From assembly GCA_002348925.1 (NCBI GenBank), contig DEBV01000004.1, positions 69,312-90,318 on the forward strand: DNA of 21,007 nt. Direction: 5' to 3'. The stretch comes from Alphaproteobacteria bacterium UBA2947. Lineage in GTDB: Bacteria > Pseudomonadota > Alphaproteobacteria > Rs-D84. Shown here one piece after another: positions 1 to 7,899 of this stretch. Position 1 is the first letter of the stretch; each line of letters begins with the position of its first letter. The notes below the pieces were generated by a model, which saw nothing but the letters and a program-made list of their open reading frames with translations, ran no database searches and was not told the DNA's origin. Position numbers and translations under genes: made by a program.

Positions 1-540
1 CATGAACGTCGTGTTGTTGCTTCTGCTGGGGCGTATGCTTTGGGTCGCAAAACAGATGAATTAATCATTAACGCAATGAACAGTGCAACACAATATGTTG
101 GCGATTATTCAACTGGCTTAACAAAAGCGTTGATTATGGCAGCATTGGAAAAATTAAATGCTAACGATGTGCCAGATGATGGTCGCAGATATGCCATTGT
201 TGGTGTTCACCAATGGAACGAATTGTTGGCTTTGGATGAATTTGTTTCTGCTGACTATGTTGGTGGTGCAACACCATTGGTTGATGGTTGTGAATCACGC
301 AAATGGTTGGGTGTGAATTGGATTTTGTGCAATTCGTTACCTTTAACCGACGATGATCGTGATTGCTTTATGTATCATGCATCCAGTATTGGTCACGCAT
401 GCGGTCAAGAAGTAAAAACAGATATTACATGGCATGGCGAACGTGCTGCGCACTTTATCAGCAACAGCATGTCCCAAGGTGCAGTGTTAATCGATAACGA
501 AGGTATCGTCCGTATCAAATGCGATGATGACGCCGCATAA
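1..540 (+). CDS. Podovirus-type major capsid protein, C-terminal part (5' end outside window)
   Basis: The frame is open from base 1 with no start, so this is the C-terminal 179 residues of a longer protein. It forms the icosahedral head shell. The stretches DVPDDGRRYAIVGVHQWNEL, DITWHGERAAHFI and MSQGAVLID match, from memory, the phage capsid protein family common in podovirus-like prophages of alphaproteobacteria. The stop is followed 24 bases later by a small phage gene with a good ribosome binding site (AAGGAAG), and the gp11/gp12-like tail genes come next, as expected for a T7-like or BPP-1-like late operon. A TTG at 40 could be mistaken for a start, but the frame is conserved-looking on both sides of it. 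The reading frame has no damage within the window. Confidence 0.85.
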   Translation, partial: HERRVVASAGAYALGRKTDELIINAMNSATQYVGDYSTGLTKALIMAALEKLNANDVPDDGRRYAIVGVHQWNELLALDEFVSADYVGGATPLVDGCESRKWLGVNWILCNSLPLTDDDRDCFMYHASSIGHACGQEVKTDITWHGERAAHFISNSMSQGAVLIDNEGIVRIKCDDDAA

Positions 541-564
541 ATCTTATAACTAAAAGGAAGAACG

Positions 565-795
565 ATGGCTTTTCAAAATAAAAATTTATCTGTTATTGCG
601 TACGCAAATGGTTTTACTTTGTGGCATTATAAAGAAAACGCTACATTGGCAACAATAACTGCATCTGGATATTTTTCCAGTTTAAAAAATCTGATGAACA
701 CAGGCGACATCATTTTAATAAATGGTTCAAATGGTTCTGCGATTAAAGTTATTACAGTTGCCGAAGGCGTTGTGACCGTTGGTGCATTATCTTAA
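565..795 (+). CDS. Small post-capsid phage protein, 76 aa, function unknown
   Basis: A 76-residue protein follows the capsid gene by 24 bases, with the ribosome binding site AAGGAAG seven to eight bases before the ATG. It starts MAFQNKNLSVIAYANGFTLW and contains a beta-rich stretch (NTGDIILINGSNGSAIKVI). I recall short proteins with the pattern NGFTLWHY...GYF directly downstream of the capsid gene in related alphaproteobacterial prophages. Position and size would fit a capsid decoration or cement protein, but nothing in the sequence proves that. A strong terminator follows 8 bases after the stop, so this gene ends the capsid transcription unit. Confidence 0.7.
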   Translation: MAFQNKNLSVIAYANGFTLWHYKENATLATITASGYFSSLKNLMNTGDIILINGSNGSAIKVITVAEGVVTVGALS

Positions 796-802
796 TAATC
801 AT

Positions 803-835
803 AATCAGGGGGTATTTATATCCCCTGATTTTTTT
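803..835 (+). terminator. Rho-independent terminator after the capsid unit
   Basis: A perfect 9-bp stem, AATCAGGGG (803-811) with CCCCTGATT (822-830), has a 10-base loop and is followed by a T run to 835. It separates the capsid pair from the tail genes. The gp11-like gene starts only 19 bases later and no promoter is obvious in between, so the tail genes probably depend on partial read-through. This would give high capsid and lower tail expression, as in T7-like phages where a terminator follows the capsid gene. Confidence 0.85.
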
Positions 836-853
836 AATAAATAGGTGCGAGAT

Positions 854-1372
854 ATGTTTACAAAAATAGATTTATGTTCGATGGCGTTATTAAAACTGGG
901 CGAAAAGCCAATTCAATCATGGCGCGAAGACAGTGCCAGTGCACAATTGGCACGAACATTGTTTGAACCAACTGTAAATACTTTGTTGTCGTTGTTTCCA
1001 TGGCGATTTGCAACCAAAGAATTGGTTTTAAACAAAACACAAGATGATGATTTTTTAATTCCAAGTGAAGTTCTGCGAATCTTAAAATGCAACGGGCAAA
1101 TCATCGGCAACAGAATAAAAGCGTCTGACAGTATAATAAAAATAACAGCCGTTGTAAAAACAGAACCAGAAATGTTTCCAAGCTATTTCGCAACACTGGT
1201 TGCAGCAAAATTAGCAATGGAATTTTGTATTCCGCTTATTGGAGATGCAAATGTTTTTAAAATGATGACTGCGTTATATGAATCAGAATACCAATCTGCG
1301 AAATTTATAGACAGTACCACATCAAACCAATCAAATATTGGAAATTTTTCTTTGATAGATTCCAGATTTTAA
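854..1372 (+). CDS. Tail tubular protein A / gp11-like head-tail adaptor
   Basis: This 172-residue protein begins MFTKIDLCSMALLKLGEKPI. The pattern ALLKLGxxPIxSWxEDSAxAxLARxLFxPTxxxLLSxxPWRFAT is typical of the gp11-like tail tubular protein A family that links the portal to the tail nozzle. An alternative GTG start at 845 would add three residues. I prefer the ATG at 854 because AGGTG lies about eight bases upstream and the family usually begins close to the (I/V)DLCxxAL motif. The next gene is the gp12-like nozzle protein 18 bases downstream, which confirms the assignment by position. Length matches the family (about 170-200 residues). Confidence 0.82.
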   Translation: MFTKIDLCSMALLKLGEKPIQSWREDSASAQLARTLFEPTVNTLLSLFPWRFATKELVLNKTQDDDFLIPSEVLRILKCNGQIIGNRIKASDSIIKITAVVKTEPEMFPSYFATLVAAKLAMEFCIPLIGDANVFKMMTALYESEYQSAKFIDSTTSNQSNIGNFSLIDSRF

Positions 1373-1390
1373 AGCAAAGGGAGTTTTTAT

Positions 1391-3103
1391 ATGGGAAATT
1401 TTCTTAAAACACAAAATGTTTTTTCTTGTGGTGAAGTGTCGCCAGAATTTTATGCGATAAATAATATTAACGGATTGTCATGCCTTGAAAATATGGATGT
1501 TTTGCAATCTGGGGCTTTGAAACGCAGACCAGGATTAAAACAAATAAGCGAAATACCAGACAATGCGATTTTGATACCTTTTAAAATAAGTGAAAGTGAA
1601 AAGTATTTGGTTGTTTTATATGGGCGGGTAATAGATGTTTATCAAAATGATGTAAAAATAGAATCTTTGTATGCCAATTGGACAAATCTTGATTTGAAAA
1701 AACTGCAGTATGCACAAAGATTCAATAAAATCTTTTTTGTTCATCCTGATTTTTGTCCGCAGGTTTTTACAAAAGACGCATCAGGTTTTCATATCAACCA
1801 ATTTACTTTTCATGTTAATACAGATGTAAGTTGGGATATACCATTTATGCGATTTGATGACATGGAAGATGTATCTATCACGATTACAAACAGTGATATA
1901 GATAACAATCATGCTGTTTTTACTGCGAATAAAGATATATGGACGAACGATTGGGTTTGGGAAAGATTGTTGGTCAACGATAAACAATGGATCGTCCAAT
2001 CTGTACAAAGTGCGCGTGTTGCAACAGTATTCACAAACAATGGTTTTTCGTGCCCTGGATATGCTCTTTATGATTGGTATGTTGCCGCATTCAGTGAAAT
2101 GCGCGGATGGCCAAGCGCTGTATCTTTTCATCAAAATCGACTTGTTTTCGGTGGCACAAAATCTGCACCGAATAATATATGGATGTCAAAAGTTGGCGAA
2201 TATAACAATTTTAACGCTGGCGACGGACTAGATGACGACGCGATTTCTACAACATTGTTATCATCTCAACACCACCAGATATCTACGATAGTCAGCAGTG
2301 ATAATTTGCAAATATTGACTTCTGTGGGCGAATGGGCAATTTCAAATTCGCCATTAACACCATCAAATGTTAATATCAAACAGCACACTTCTGTTGGCAG
2401 TATTACCAATGTTTACTTGCCACCACAACAAATAGAAGGGGCAACTGTGTTTGTATCGCAATCGGGTAAAGATGTACGCGAATTAGATTTAGACGATTTA
2501 AGCCAACATTACAACGCCAATGATTTGTGTTTGTGGTCTAAACATTTAATGAAAAATCCAACAAGTATTGCTTTTAACCAATTAACGCATCAACTGTTTG
2601 TTGTTATGTCTGATGGGTATATGGCCGTGCTTAACAAGCATCCGAATACAGATATCAGCGCATGGGGCAAGTATATAACAGACGGTTCTTTTAAATATGT
2701 ATCTGTTTTTGATAATGCGACATATGTAGTTGTTAAACGTGGCAATAAATACTATCTGGAAAAATTTGATGACGCATATTTAACAGATGCAACCGCTCAC
2801 AAATTTACATACAAAGTATCTGCATTGCCAATGATAGTTAATGGACATAATCCAAAGAAAATTCGGGCGCGTAAAATATCTTTGCGCGTCAAAGACACAA
2901 AAACTGTGTTCATAAATAATTATCGTGTGGAAATTCCGAACACTGTTTATGAAATAGACAGTCCAGGATATAACGGCGATTTATCCATGAATTTGTTGGG
3001 AACACAAATTAACACAATGGAACCTTTGTGGACGGTGTCCAGCGAAGAACAATTAAGCGCAACAATATTATCCGTCACAGTGGATGGTTGGTATTTGATT
3101 TAA
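1391..3103 (+). CDS. Tail tubular protein B / gp12-like tail nozzle protein
   Basis: A 570-residue beta-rich protein starting MGNFLKTQNVFSCGEVSPEF and preceded by AAAGGGAG. The N-terminus (a GE(V/L)SPExY-type motif, then NMDVLQSGALKRRPGLK) is typical of the podovirus tail tubular protein B / stabilisation protein family, which forms the nozzle of the short tail below the gp11 ring. The central region has RGWPSAVSFHQNRLVFGGT and SKVGEYNNF, also characteristic of this family. The length is shorter than T7 gp12 (about 790 aa) but ordinary for smaller alphaproteobacterial podophages. It sits between the gp11-like gene and the small basic protein, with 17-18 base spacers, in one operon. Confidence 0.85.
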   Translation: MGNFLKTQNVFSCGEVSPEFYAINNINGLSCLENMDVLQSGALKRRPGLKQISEIPDNAILIPFKISESEKYLVVLYGRVIDVYQNDVKIESLYANWTNLDLKKLQYAQRFNKIFFVHPDFCPQVFTKDASGFHINQFTFHVNTDVSWDIPFMRFDDMEDVSITITNSDIDNNHAVFTANKDIWTNDWVWERLLVNDKQWIVQSVQSARVATVFTNNGFSCPGYALYDWYVAAFSEMRGWPSAVSFHQNRLVFGGTKSAPNNIWMSKVGEYNNFNAGDGLDDDAISTTLLSSQHHQISTIVSSDNLQILTSVGEWAISNSPLTPSNVNIKQHTSVGSITNVYLPPQQIEGATVFVSQSGKDVRELDLDDLSQHYNANDLCLWSKHLMKNPTSIAFNQLTHQLFVVMSDGYMAVLNKHPNTDISAWGKYITDGSFKYVSVFDNATYVVVKRGNKYYLEKFDDAYLTDATAHKFTYKVSALPMIVNGHNPKKIRARKISLRVKDTKTVFINNYRVEIPNTVYEIDSPGYNGDLSMNLLGTQINTMEPLWTVSSEEQLSATILSVTVDGWYLI

Positions 3104-3120
3104 CCAAGGGAGATTAAAAT

Positions 3121-3468
3121 ATGGGACAATTAGTATCAGATGTAACCAAAGTTTTAGATTACAAAGAATCCAAGAAAGAAGCAGAAAATCAACGTCAAAA
3201 AATATTGGCACAAATGGCTGAAGACGAAGCTACAAAAACAAACTTGATAAAAAAAGCACTGGCGGCGCAACGTGCAAAATACGGCGCATCAGGAAATACG
3301 GGCAAAGGTATGTCTGAAAACGCTGTATTAAAACGTTTGCGTGATGAAACAGTGGAACCCTATGAAACAAAACGAAAAGAAAACATAGAAAAAATAAACA
3401 AAATAAAAACTAAGAAACCAAATATTATTAAAACATGGTTGTCTGGTATAGATAAAATCGCAGGATAA
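3121..3468 (+). CDS. Small basic helical phage protein (possible internal virion protein)
   Basis: 115 residues, rich in Lys, Glu and Ala, almost wholly helical (for example KESKKEAENQRQKILAQMAE, then AAQRAKYGASG in the middle) and with no signal peptide or membrane segment. The ribosome binding site AAGGGAG stands eight bases before the ATG. It occupies the slot between gp12 and the fibre, where T7-like phages keep internal core (ejection) proteins. The AQRAKYGASG-type motif resembles short proteins at this position in related prophages, from memory. It is far smaller than T7 gp14-16, so at best it is a minimal internal or scaffold-like protein. The function is inference from position only. 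Confidence 0.6.
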   Translation: MGQLVSDVTKVLDYKESKKEAENQRQKILAQMAEDEATKTNLIKKALAAQRAKYGASGNTGKGMSENAVLKRLRDETVEPYETKRKENIEKINKIKTKKPNIIKTWLSGIDKIAG

Positions 3469-3485
3469 AACAGGGGAGGGCAAAA

Positions 3486-4019
3486 ATGTACAAAATCTCT
3501 TATGTTGGGGATGGCGAAAATACGGAATTTTCATTTTCTTTCCCTTTCTTTCAAGAAGCAGATATCAAAGTTAGTGTTGATAACGTACTGTTAAATACAA
3601 CGCAATATGATATTAACCCAAATGATGATTTTTCTGGCGGAATAGTTGTATTTTCTTCTGCCCCAGAAACAGGTAAAAACATAGATATATTTCGTCAGAT
3701 AGATTTATCACGGGTGATTGACTATCAACCAACTGCAAAAATAGATCCAGAAGATTTAAATGTGGATTTTAATTTTCTGTTGGCGGCATTACAAGATATT
3801 AACGCCATAGATATTGATTTGTCACAGTGGGCAAATATTCACGACACTCTTTTAACAAAAATCGATTATGTTATATCGACGATAGAAGACAAAATGTCAG
3901 GTGGCGCAATTTTGGGACTGTATTACAATTTAATATCAGTATTGGCAGAAATGATAAACGATTATGGTTATGTGGATGAAGATGCAGACGACCACAATGA
4001 CGACTACGGCAGCATTTGA
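3486..4019 (+). CDS. Short gp17-like tail fibre, N-terminal adaptor domain only
   Basis: 177 residues starting MYKISYVGDGENTEFSFSFP, the classic opening of T7 gp17-type fibres (Y-x-G-D-G-x-T-x-F-x-F-x-F-x(2)-DI-KV-VD), which anchors the fibre to the tail. The adaptor runs to about residue 115 (DFNFLLAALQDINAIDID). The rest is a short helical linker with a very acidic C-terminus (YVDEDADDHNDDYGSI) and no receptor-binding domain, whereas full fibres have several hundred residues. It may be a truncated fibre or an adaptor carrying a separately encoded receptor-binding protein; none is visible here. The ribosome binding site GGGGAGGG precedes the ATG. The 3' end overlaps the terminase start in another frame. 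Confidence 0.75.
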   Translation: MYKISYVGDGENTEFSFSFPFFQEADIKVSVDNVLLNTTQYDINPNDDFSGGIVVFSSAPETGKNIDIFRQIDLSRVIDYQPTAKIDPEDLNVDFNFLLAALQDINAIDIDLSQWANIHDTLLTKIDYVISTIEDKMSGGAILGLYYNLISVLAEMINDYGYVDEDADDHNDDYGSI

Positions 4020-4596
4020 TTTCTTGGATGCCTGGAATAAAGTTCTTGGGTTGCAAACACCGCAACACCATAAACAGATAATGAATTTTCTGGTTGATGT
4101 TTTTAACAATGTACCACATCGTGGATTGTTGAACGCGTTCAGACATTCTGGGAAATCTACAGTGGTTGGTGTTTTTGCGGCATGTGTGTTATATCATAAA
4201 CCATGCAGCAGAATTTTAATATTGTCTGCGGAATCTGGTCTGGCTTCGCGTATGGTTGCGCATATAAAAAACATTATTGAAAATCATCCTTGGTGCGAAG
4301 GCATTGTACCTGATGTGAAAAAAGAGTGGGGCAGTCACAAAATAACTATTAACAGACCAATCGGTATTCGCGAACCATCTGTTATCTGTCAGGGTATTTC
4401 TGGCAACATAACGGGTTTAAGATCTGATTTGATAATATGTGATGACGTAGAAGTGCCCAATACTTGTAATACTGTACAAAAAAGAATAAATTTGCGTGAA
4501 AGATTACGAGAGTTAGATTTTATTCTATCGCCAAATGGAACAATGATATTTATTGGAACACCACACGCCCAAGATACAATATATAAAGTCGAATAA
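3997..4596 (+). CDS. Terminase large subunit, N-terminal ATPase half (split gene)
   Basis: From the ATG at 3997 this encodes 199 residues with a complete packaging ATPase: Walker A FRHSGKST (48-55), Walker B LIICDD with catalytic E152 (145-152), and coupling motif FIGTPH (185-190). It stops at TIYKVE, exactly where family members run on into the linker and the RNase H-like nuclease. The missing nuclease half is encoded at 7892-8740, beyond three minus-strand genes. In-frame ATGs at 3964, 3970, 3976 and 3982 would add up to 11 low-complexity residues. I chose 3997 because the likely family N-terminus (TAAFDFLDAWN) follows it, but no start has a clean ribosome binding site. It overlaps the fibre gene by 23 bases. 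Only the split gene structure is abnormal; the motor residues are intact. Confidence 0.85.
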   Translation: MTTTAAFDFLDAWNKVLGLQTPQHHKQIMNFLVDVFNNVPHRGLLNAFRHSGKSTVVGVFAACVLYHKPCSRILILSAESGLASRMVAHIKNIIENHPWCEGIVPDVKKEWGSHKITINRPIGIREPSVICQGISGNITGLRSDLIICDDVEVPNTCNTVQKRINLRERLRELDFILSPNGTMIFIGTPHAQDTIYKVE

Positions 4597-4597
4597 A

Positions 4598-5239
4598 TTA
4601 TGAAAGCGATGACATAAACGTACGAAGTTTAGCAAGCATTTCTTTACCCCGGTCGCCAAACATTGGTAAATATGTTTCGAATTCAGGCATATCTGCTTGG
4701 ATTTGTGCGCGATTGCGTTCCGTCAGCGTTTCTGATAACAATTCTTTTGCGCTGTCCCAAACGCGATAGGCCTTGTCTGTTTGTGCAACTGTATTCCATT
4801 TAGATAACAGTGCATGATCAAATGCAATTGCAGATTTTACATCTTGAATCCATTCATTGCCGAACTTTTGAACAAAAGGTAATTGTTTAATTTTGTTTAA
4901 ATCTTCAGGGCTAGGTTGGAAGTTGTCTAATGCTTGTTTCAAAAGATTTATGTCTTCTTCGGACAAAGATGCATTTGCCACCACACCAGTCATTAAACCA
5001 CCGTACGGCAATAAATCTTTATCTATGGAATCCATAGGGGTTTTCCCACTGCGCAGGTTGTTTATATGTGCAACAAGTTTTTTCCCAGTAGGCAGGTTTT
5101 CTAATTCTGCAATAACACTGGAATCGTTAGATTCTGTAATAAAAACCTTGTTAACCGCAGCCCAGCCACCGTCGATAACGTGTGCTTGGCGATAAAGGTT
5201 TAATAAACGTTGTGCGATTGTGTGTGCTTGTTGTTGCAT
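4598..5239 (-). CDS. Hypothetical protein, 213 aa, helical, cytoplasmic
   Basis: I do not recognise this protein. It begins MQQQAHTIAQRLLNLYRQAH, has a ribosome binding site rich in G (GGGGGG) just upstream, and is predicted mostly helical with no signal peptide or membrane segment. Features that can be seen are a Gly-rich turn LLPYGGLMTGVV near the middle and a helical C-terminal part. It follows the repressor gene by 29 bases on the same strand, so the two are probably cotranscribed. Its stop codon lies one base past the stop codon of the terminase ATPase half (convergent), which places it at the left edge of the inserted segment. Repressor-adjacent position suggests a regulatory partner or accessory protein, but that is only inference. 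Confidence 0.7.
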   Translation of the reverse strand: MQQQAHTIAQRLLNLYRQAHVIDGGWAAVNKVFITESNDSSVIAELENLPTGKKLVAHINNLRSGKTPMDSIDKDLLPYGGLMTGVVANASLSEEDINLLKQALDNFQPSPEDLNKIKQLPFVQKFGNEWIQDVKSAIAFDHALLSKWNTVAQTDKAYRVWDSAKELLSETLTERNRAQIQADMPEFETYLPMFGDRGKEMLAKLRTFMSSLS

Positions 5240-5268
5240 GTTGCCCCCCTACGATTCAATATGCATTC

Positions 5269-6276
5269 TTATTGCATTACTATCATAACAACTTTATGTA
5301 ATGTTTTGCCAGAAACTTTTTCATCTGGATTCGAAATGTGCCCAAACATTTTGCCATGTGCGTCTTGGCGAACAACGACAATTTGTGCATTGACAACATC
5401 TTCAGATGAAAGTTTGTCAAAATCTGAATTTATACAGACTGCCAAATCACCAACGCTTGGCGTGGTATTAGAATCGACAAAAACATATGAAGATTCTGGA
5501 ATAAAACCGCCCAGTCTTTTGGAATTAGGTATAACAGCATAGATTCCCTTGCGACCTTCTAATGCAGTAGGTGCGATAATCATAGTTTCATCAGATTTTT
5601 TCAATTTGATGGCTTTGCCAGCAGGTTTTCCAAAAACAGGAACCAACTTTTTGCGTGCATTATCATACAATTGTGCGCCGTAAAGACTGCCACGAATATC
5701 CAAACCAGACATTGGGTTAACTGGTTCCAAAACGGATTTTACGCGTTCTTTAACTTTGTCGATTTGTTTTGTCAGTTCACCAGCCTTGTAAAGTTTTGCG
5801 ATTTCATCAAACAATTCTGATGCAGTATAGCCAAAAGCATGAGCCAACACATCGATTTCGTTTTCGTAAACTTCACGTTGTCCGACTTCGATTTTATGGT
5901 ACACGGACAGAGTCATTTTTGCGTCTTTTGCAGCACGCGCAATTGTCTTTTCGCTGCGCTGACGAATTTTACGAAGCCCAGAACCAAAGATTTTTAATCC
6001 GCTGTCTTCGTTGTCTGTTAAACGACGTTTGATTTCATTTTGCCAATTTTGTGCAACAGAATCAGATTCGTGAATAAATATATCTGACAATTTGCAACCC
6101 AATATCGTGCATACATTTAACAGCTGCTTTTGATTAAGACGACGAACACCTTTTTCAATCTTTGATACCGCAGACAATGATAAATTTGCACGGCGTGCCA
6201 ATTCCGTCATCTTCATGCCTTTGCTGGCGCGAATATTACGGATATTATTAGGAAAAATGATTTCTTCTTGTGCCAT
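5269..6276 (-). CDS. Double-HTH XRE-family regulator with S24/LexA-like C-terminal domain
   Basis: 335 residues. HTH_3/XRE domain 1 spans about 10-66 (MTELARRANLSLSAVSKIEK) and a second, more divergent XRE domain spans about 98-157 (KTIARAAKDAKMTLSVYHKI). A linker leads to a C-terminal beta domain, about 212-335, of the S24 (LexA/CI) type (PVFGKPAGKA, then YVFVDSNTTPSVGDLAVCI). The canonical catalytic D-S-M is not present; the aligned place reads NSKRL, and a catalytic Lys cannot be placed with certainty. Self-cleavage in an SOS response is therefore doubtful. The ATG has AGGAG seven bases upstream, and an inverted repeat lies just upstream. It sits between dnaB and the 213-aa gene on the same strand. 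It could be a prophage repressor or a host regulator; the sequence does not decide. Confidence 0.8.
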   Translation of the reverse strand: MAQEEIIFPNNIRNIRASKGMKMTELARRANLSLSAVSKIEKGVRRLNQKQLLNVCTILGCKLSDIFIHESDSVAQNWQNEIKRRLTDNEDSGLKIFGSGLRKIRQRSEKTIARAAKDAKMTLSVYHKIEVGQREVYENEIDVLAHAFGYTASELFDEIAKLYKAGELTKQIDKVKERVKSVLEPVNPMSGLDIRGSLYGAQLYDNARKKLVPVFGKPAGKAIKLKKSDETMIIAPTALEGRKGIYAVIPNSKRLGGFIPESSYVFVDSNTTPSVGDLAVCINSDFDKLSSEDVVNAQIVVVRQDAHGKMFGHISNPDEKVSGKTLHKVVMIVMQ

Positions 6277-6298
6277 TTTTGACTCCTGAATACATATG

Positions 6299-6317
6299 TT
6301 GACAAAATTCTAGTCAA
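6299..6317 (-). promoter_or_regulatory. Inverted repeat TTGAC-N9-GTCAA upstream of the regulator gene, possible autoregulatory operator
   Basis: A perfect 5-bp inverted repeat (TTGAC 6299-6303, GTCAA 6313-6317) lies in the 66-base gap between dnaB and the regulator start. Read on the minus strand, TTGACT (6317-6312) is a good -35 followed after 17 bases by TGTATT (6294-6289), a moderate -10. The predicted transcript start would be very near the ribosome binding site, so the promoter call is weak. The repeat overlaps the -35, which would suit repression by the product. Confidence 0.35.
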
Positions 6318-6342
6318 TTTTTAAAACTTTGGCAAGTAAAAA

Positions 6343-7899
6343 TTAAATCATATCGTCAGGAAAATCACTAATATCGGCAACACTTGGTGCGCTGGTGTCA
6401 TTTGTTGATGCTGTATATGGGGTTTCAAATGCCACATCAGGTGCTGGTTGTTGTGTGTATTGGTTAAGATTATCGAACAAGCAATATTCGCCAATGAAAC
6501 TTAAATGAACAGTTTCTGGTTTACCATGACGGTTCTTTGCGATTATGACATCACCTTTGTTGCGTGCGGCATCTAAACGTTTTTGCCAGTTTTGTACAGA
6601 CGCTTCGGACGCTGTTCCAGATAATTTTTTATCAGGTGAACGTCCTTCAAGATAATATTCTTCACGGTACGTGAACATAACAATATCAGCATCTTGTTCG
6701 ATAGAACCAGATTCGCGCAAATCGGACAATATAGGTCTTTTATCATCACGTTGTTCAACGCTTCGTGATAACTGTGACAATGCGATAACAGGAACATTTA
6801 ATTCCTTGGCCAAAATCTTTAATCCACGTGTGATTTCTGACAATTCTTGAACACGGTTATCATTATGTTTGCCACCTGGGGAAGTCATCAACTGAACATA
6901 GTCGATAACAATCAGTGCCAATCCGTTATATTGACGCGCAATACGACGCGCACGTGTTTTTATTGCCGCCACAGACATATTTGCAGTGTCGTCTATAACA
7001 ATAGGAATTTTTGACAGTGCTTCGGTGTATTGGGACATTTTTGTAATGTCTTCGTCTGTGAAGTTCGCATCGCGTATACGCGAAGCAGGTATCTTTGATT
7101 GCGAAGACAACACACGTGCCGCCAATTGAGAATAAGACATTTCCAAACTGAAGAAAACAACCGCGCCATGATATTGTTCGTTTGCGCGTCCATTCAATAT
7201 TGCGTTTGCGGCATTGAAAGCGATATTCATTGCCAATGTCGTTTTACCCATAGCAGGACGCCCAGCGATAATGATTAAATCAGAGTTATGTAAACCAGCA
7301 ATAGATTTGTCCAGATCGTCCAATCCTGTGGTAAGTCCAGACAGTTTTCCGTCGGCTTTATATGCGATTTCTGCTTCTTGCAGTGCGCTTTTTAACGCGT
7401 CAGCCAGCGATACAATGCTGCGTTCTGTCTGGCCAGTAGATGCCAGATTAAACAGTTTTTGTTCTGCTGATTCTATTTGGACATTTACTGTTTTATCTAA
7501 ATCTTCGGTATAGGCATCGTCAATAATGCTTTGCCCCAGTTGAATTAAATCGCGACGACGGGCATTATCAAAAACAATACGACCATAATGTTCAACATTT
7601 ACAACTGTAGAACCCGCAGACGCCAATTTAGATAAATATTCAACGCCACCGACAGTTTCCAGTGTTCCTTGCTGTTCCAGATACGATTTCGCGGTAATTA
7701 TATCGAAAGGAATCCCAACAGCAAATTGGCGCATTGCCAATCTGTAAATTTCCTGGTGTGCAGGATGCGAAAAATGTTCTGGCAAAAGAAAGTCTGATAC
7801 AGATTCAAGGGCGCGATTGTTCATCAACACCGCGGCCAAAACTGCCTGTTCGGCTTCTAAATTAGTAGGTAAAGTTTTCGGAGTGAAGTCCATGTCCAT
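6343..7899 (-). CDS. dnaB: Replicative DNA helicase DnaB
   Basis: 518 residues, full length for a bacterial DnaB, the hexameric helicase that unwinds DNA at the replication fork and recruits primase. The N-terminal helical domain (about 12-115) begins PTNLEAEQAVLAAVL. The RecA-like C-terminal domain has Walker A GRPAMGKT (213-220), Walker B LIVIDYVQL (329-337), ALSQLSR and SDLRESGSIEQDADIV. The insertion after FTYREEYYLEG is typical of alphaproteobacterial DnaB. It looks like the chromosomal helicase rather than a phage homologue. Two adjacent ATGs (7899, 7893) are possible starts. The start overlaps, on the other strand, the ATG of the terminase nuclease half, so any dnaB promoter must lie inside that phage gene or further upstream. 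Whether this is the only dnaB of the genome cannot be seen. Confidence 0.95.
   Translation of the reverse strand: MDMDFTPKTLPTNLEAEQAVLAAVLMNNRALESVSDFLLPEHFSHPAHQEIYRLAMRQFAVGIPFDIITAKSYLEQQGTLETVGGVEYLSKLASAGSTVVNVEHYGRIVFDNARRRDLIQLGQSIIDDAYTEDLDKTVNVQIESAEQKLFNLASTGQTERSIVSLADALKSALQEAEIAYKADGKLSGLTTGLDDLDKSIAGLHNSDLIIIAGRPAMGKTTLAMNIAFNAANAILNGRANEQYHGAVVFFSLEMSYSQLAARVLSSQSKIPASRIRDANFTDEDITKMSQYTEALSKIPIVIDDTANMSVAAIKTRARRIARQYNGLALIVIDYVQLMTSPGGKHNDNRVQELSEITRGLKILAKELNVPVIALSQLSRSVEQRDDKRPILSDLRESGSIEQDADIVMFTYREEYYLEGRSPDKKLSGTASEASVQNWQKRLDAARNKGDVIIAKNRHGKPETVHLSFIGEYCLFDNLNQYTQQPAPDVAFETPYTASTNDTSAPSVADISDFPDDMI
7880..7883 (+). promoter_or_regulatory. Shine-Dalgarno GGAG for the terminase nuclease half
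   Basis: GGAG lies eight bases before the ATG at 7892, within the antisense of the first codons of dnaB. It decides the start of the separated nuclease half and shows that the half could be translated on its own. The upstream extension of the frame (7817-7891) is only the antisense of dnaB and has no phage-like sequence. Confidence 0.5.

Larger units (their letters stand above)
4597..7891 (-). other. Inserted segment with three minus-strand genes splitting the terminase gene
   Basis: About 3.3 kb between the two terminase halves carries three genes, all opposite in direction to the phage operon: a 213-aa unknown, a repressor-like regulator and dnaB. No transposase, recombinase, long inverted repeats or clear target duplication is visible at the edges. 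Joining the halves would give about 480 residues with no evident gap, so little or no phage sequence was lost. The right edge coincides with the first codons of dnaB, and the left edge falls within a few bases of the unknown gene's stop. How the segment arrived is not visible from the sequence. Confidence 0.6.

Noticed and set aside
4586..7890. AAGTC direct repeat at 4586-4590 and 7886-7890 as a target site duplication around the inserted segment
   Set aside because: Only five bases in AT-rich DNA, and joining the flanks at this repeat does not restore the terminase frame (it gives a stop after a few codons).
4597..7891. The inserted segment as an insertion sequence or integron cassette
   Set aside because: No transposase, integrase, terminal inverted repeats or attC-like site is visible.
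6343..7899. DnaB as a phage-encoded helicase
   Set aside because: The length, domain set and alphaproteobacterial insertion after FTYREEYYLEG fit the chromosomal enzyme better. A second genome copy cannot be excluded from this window.
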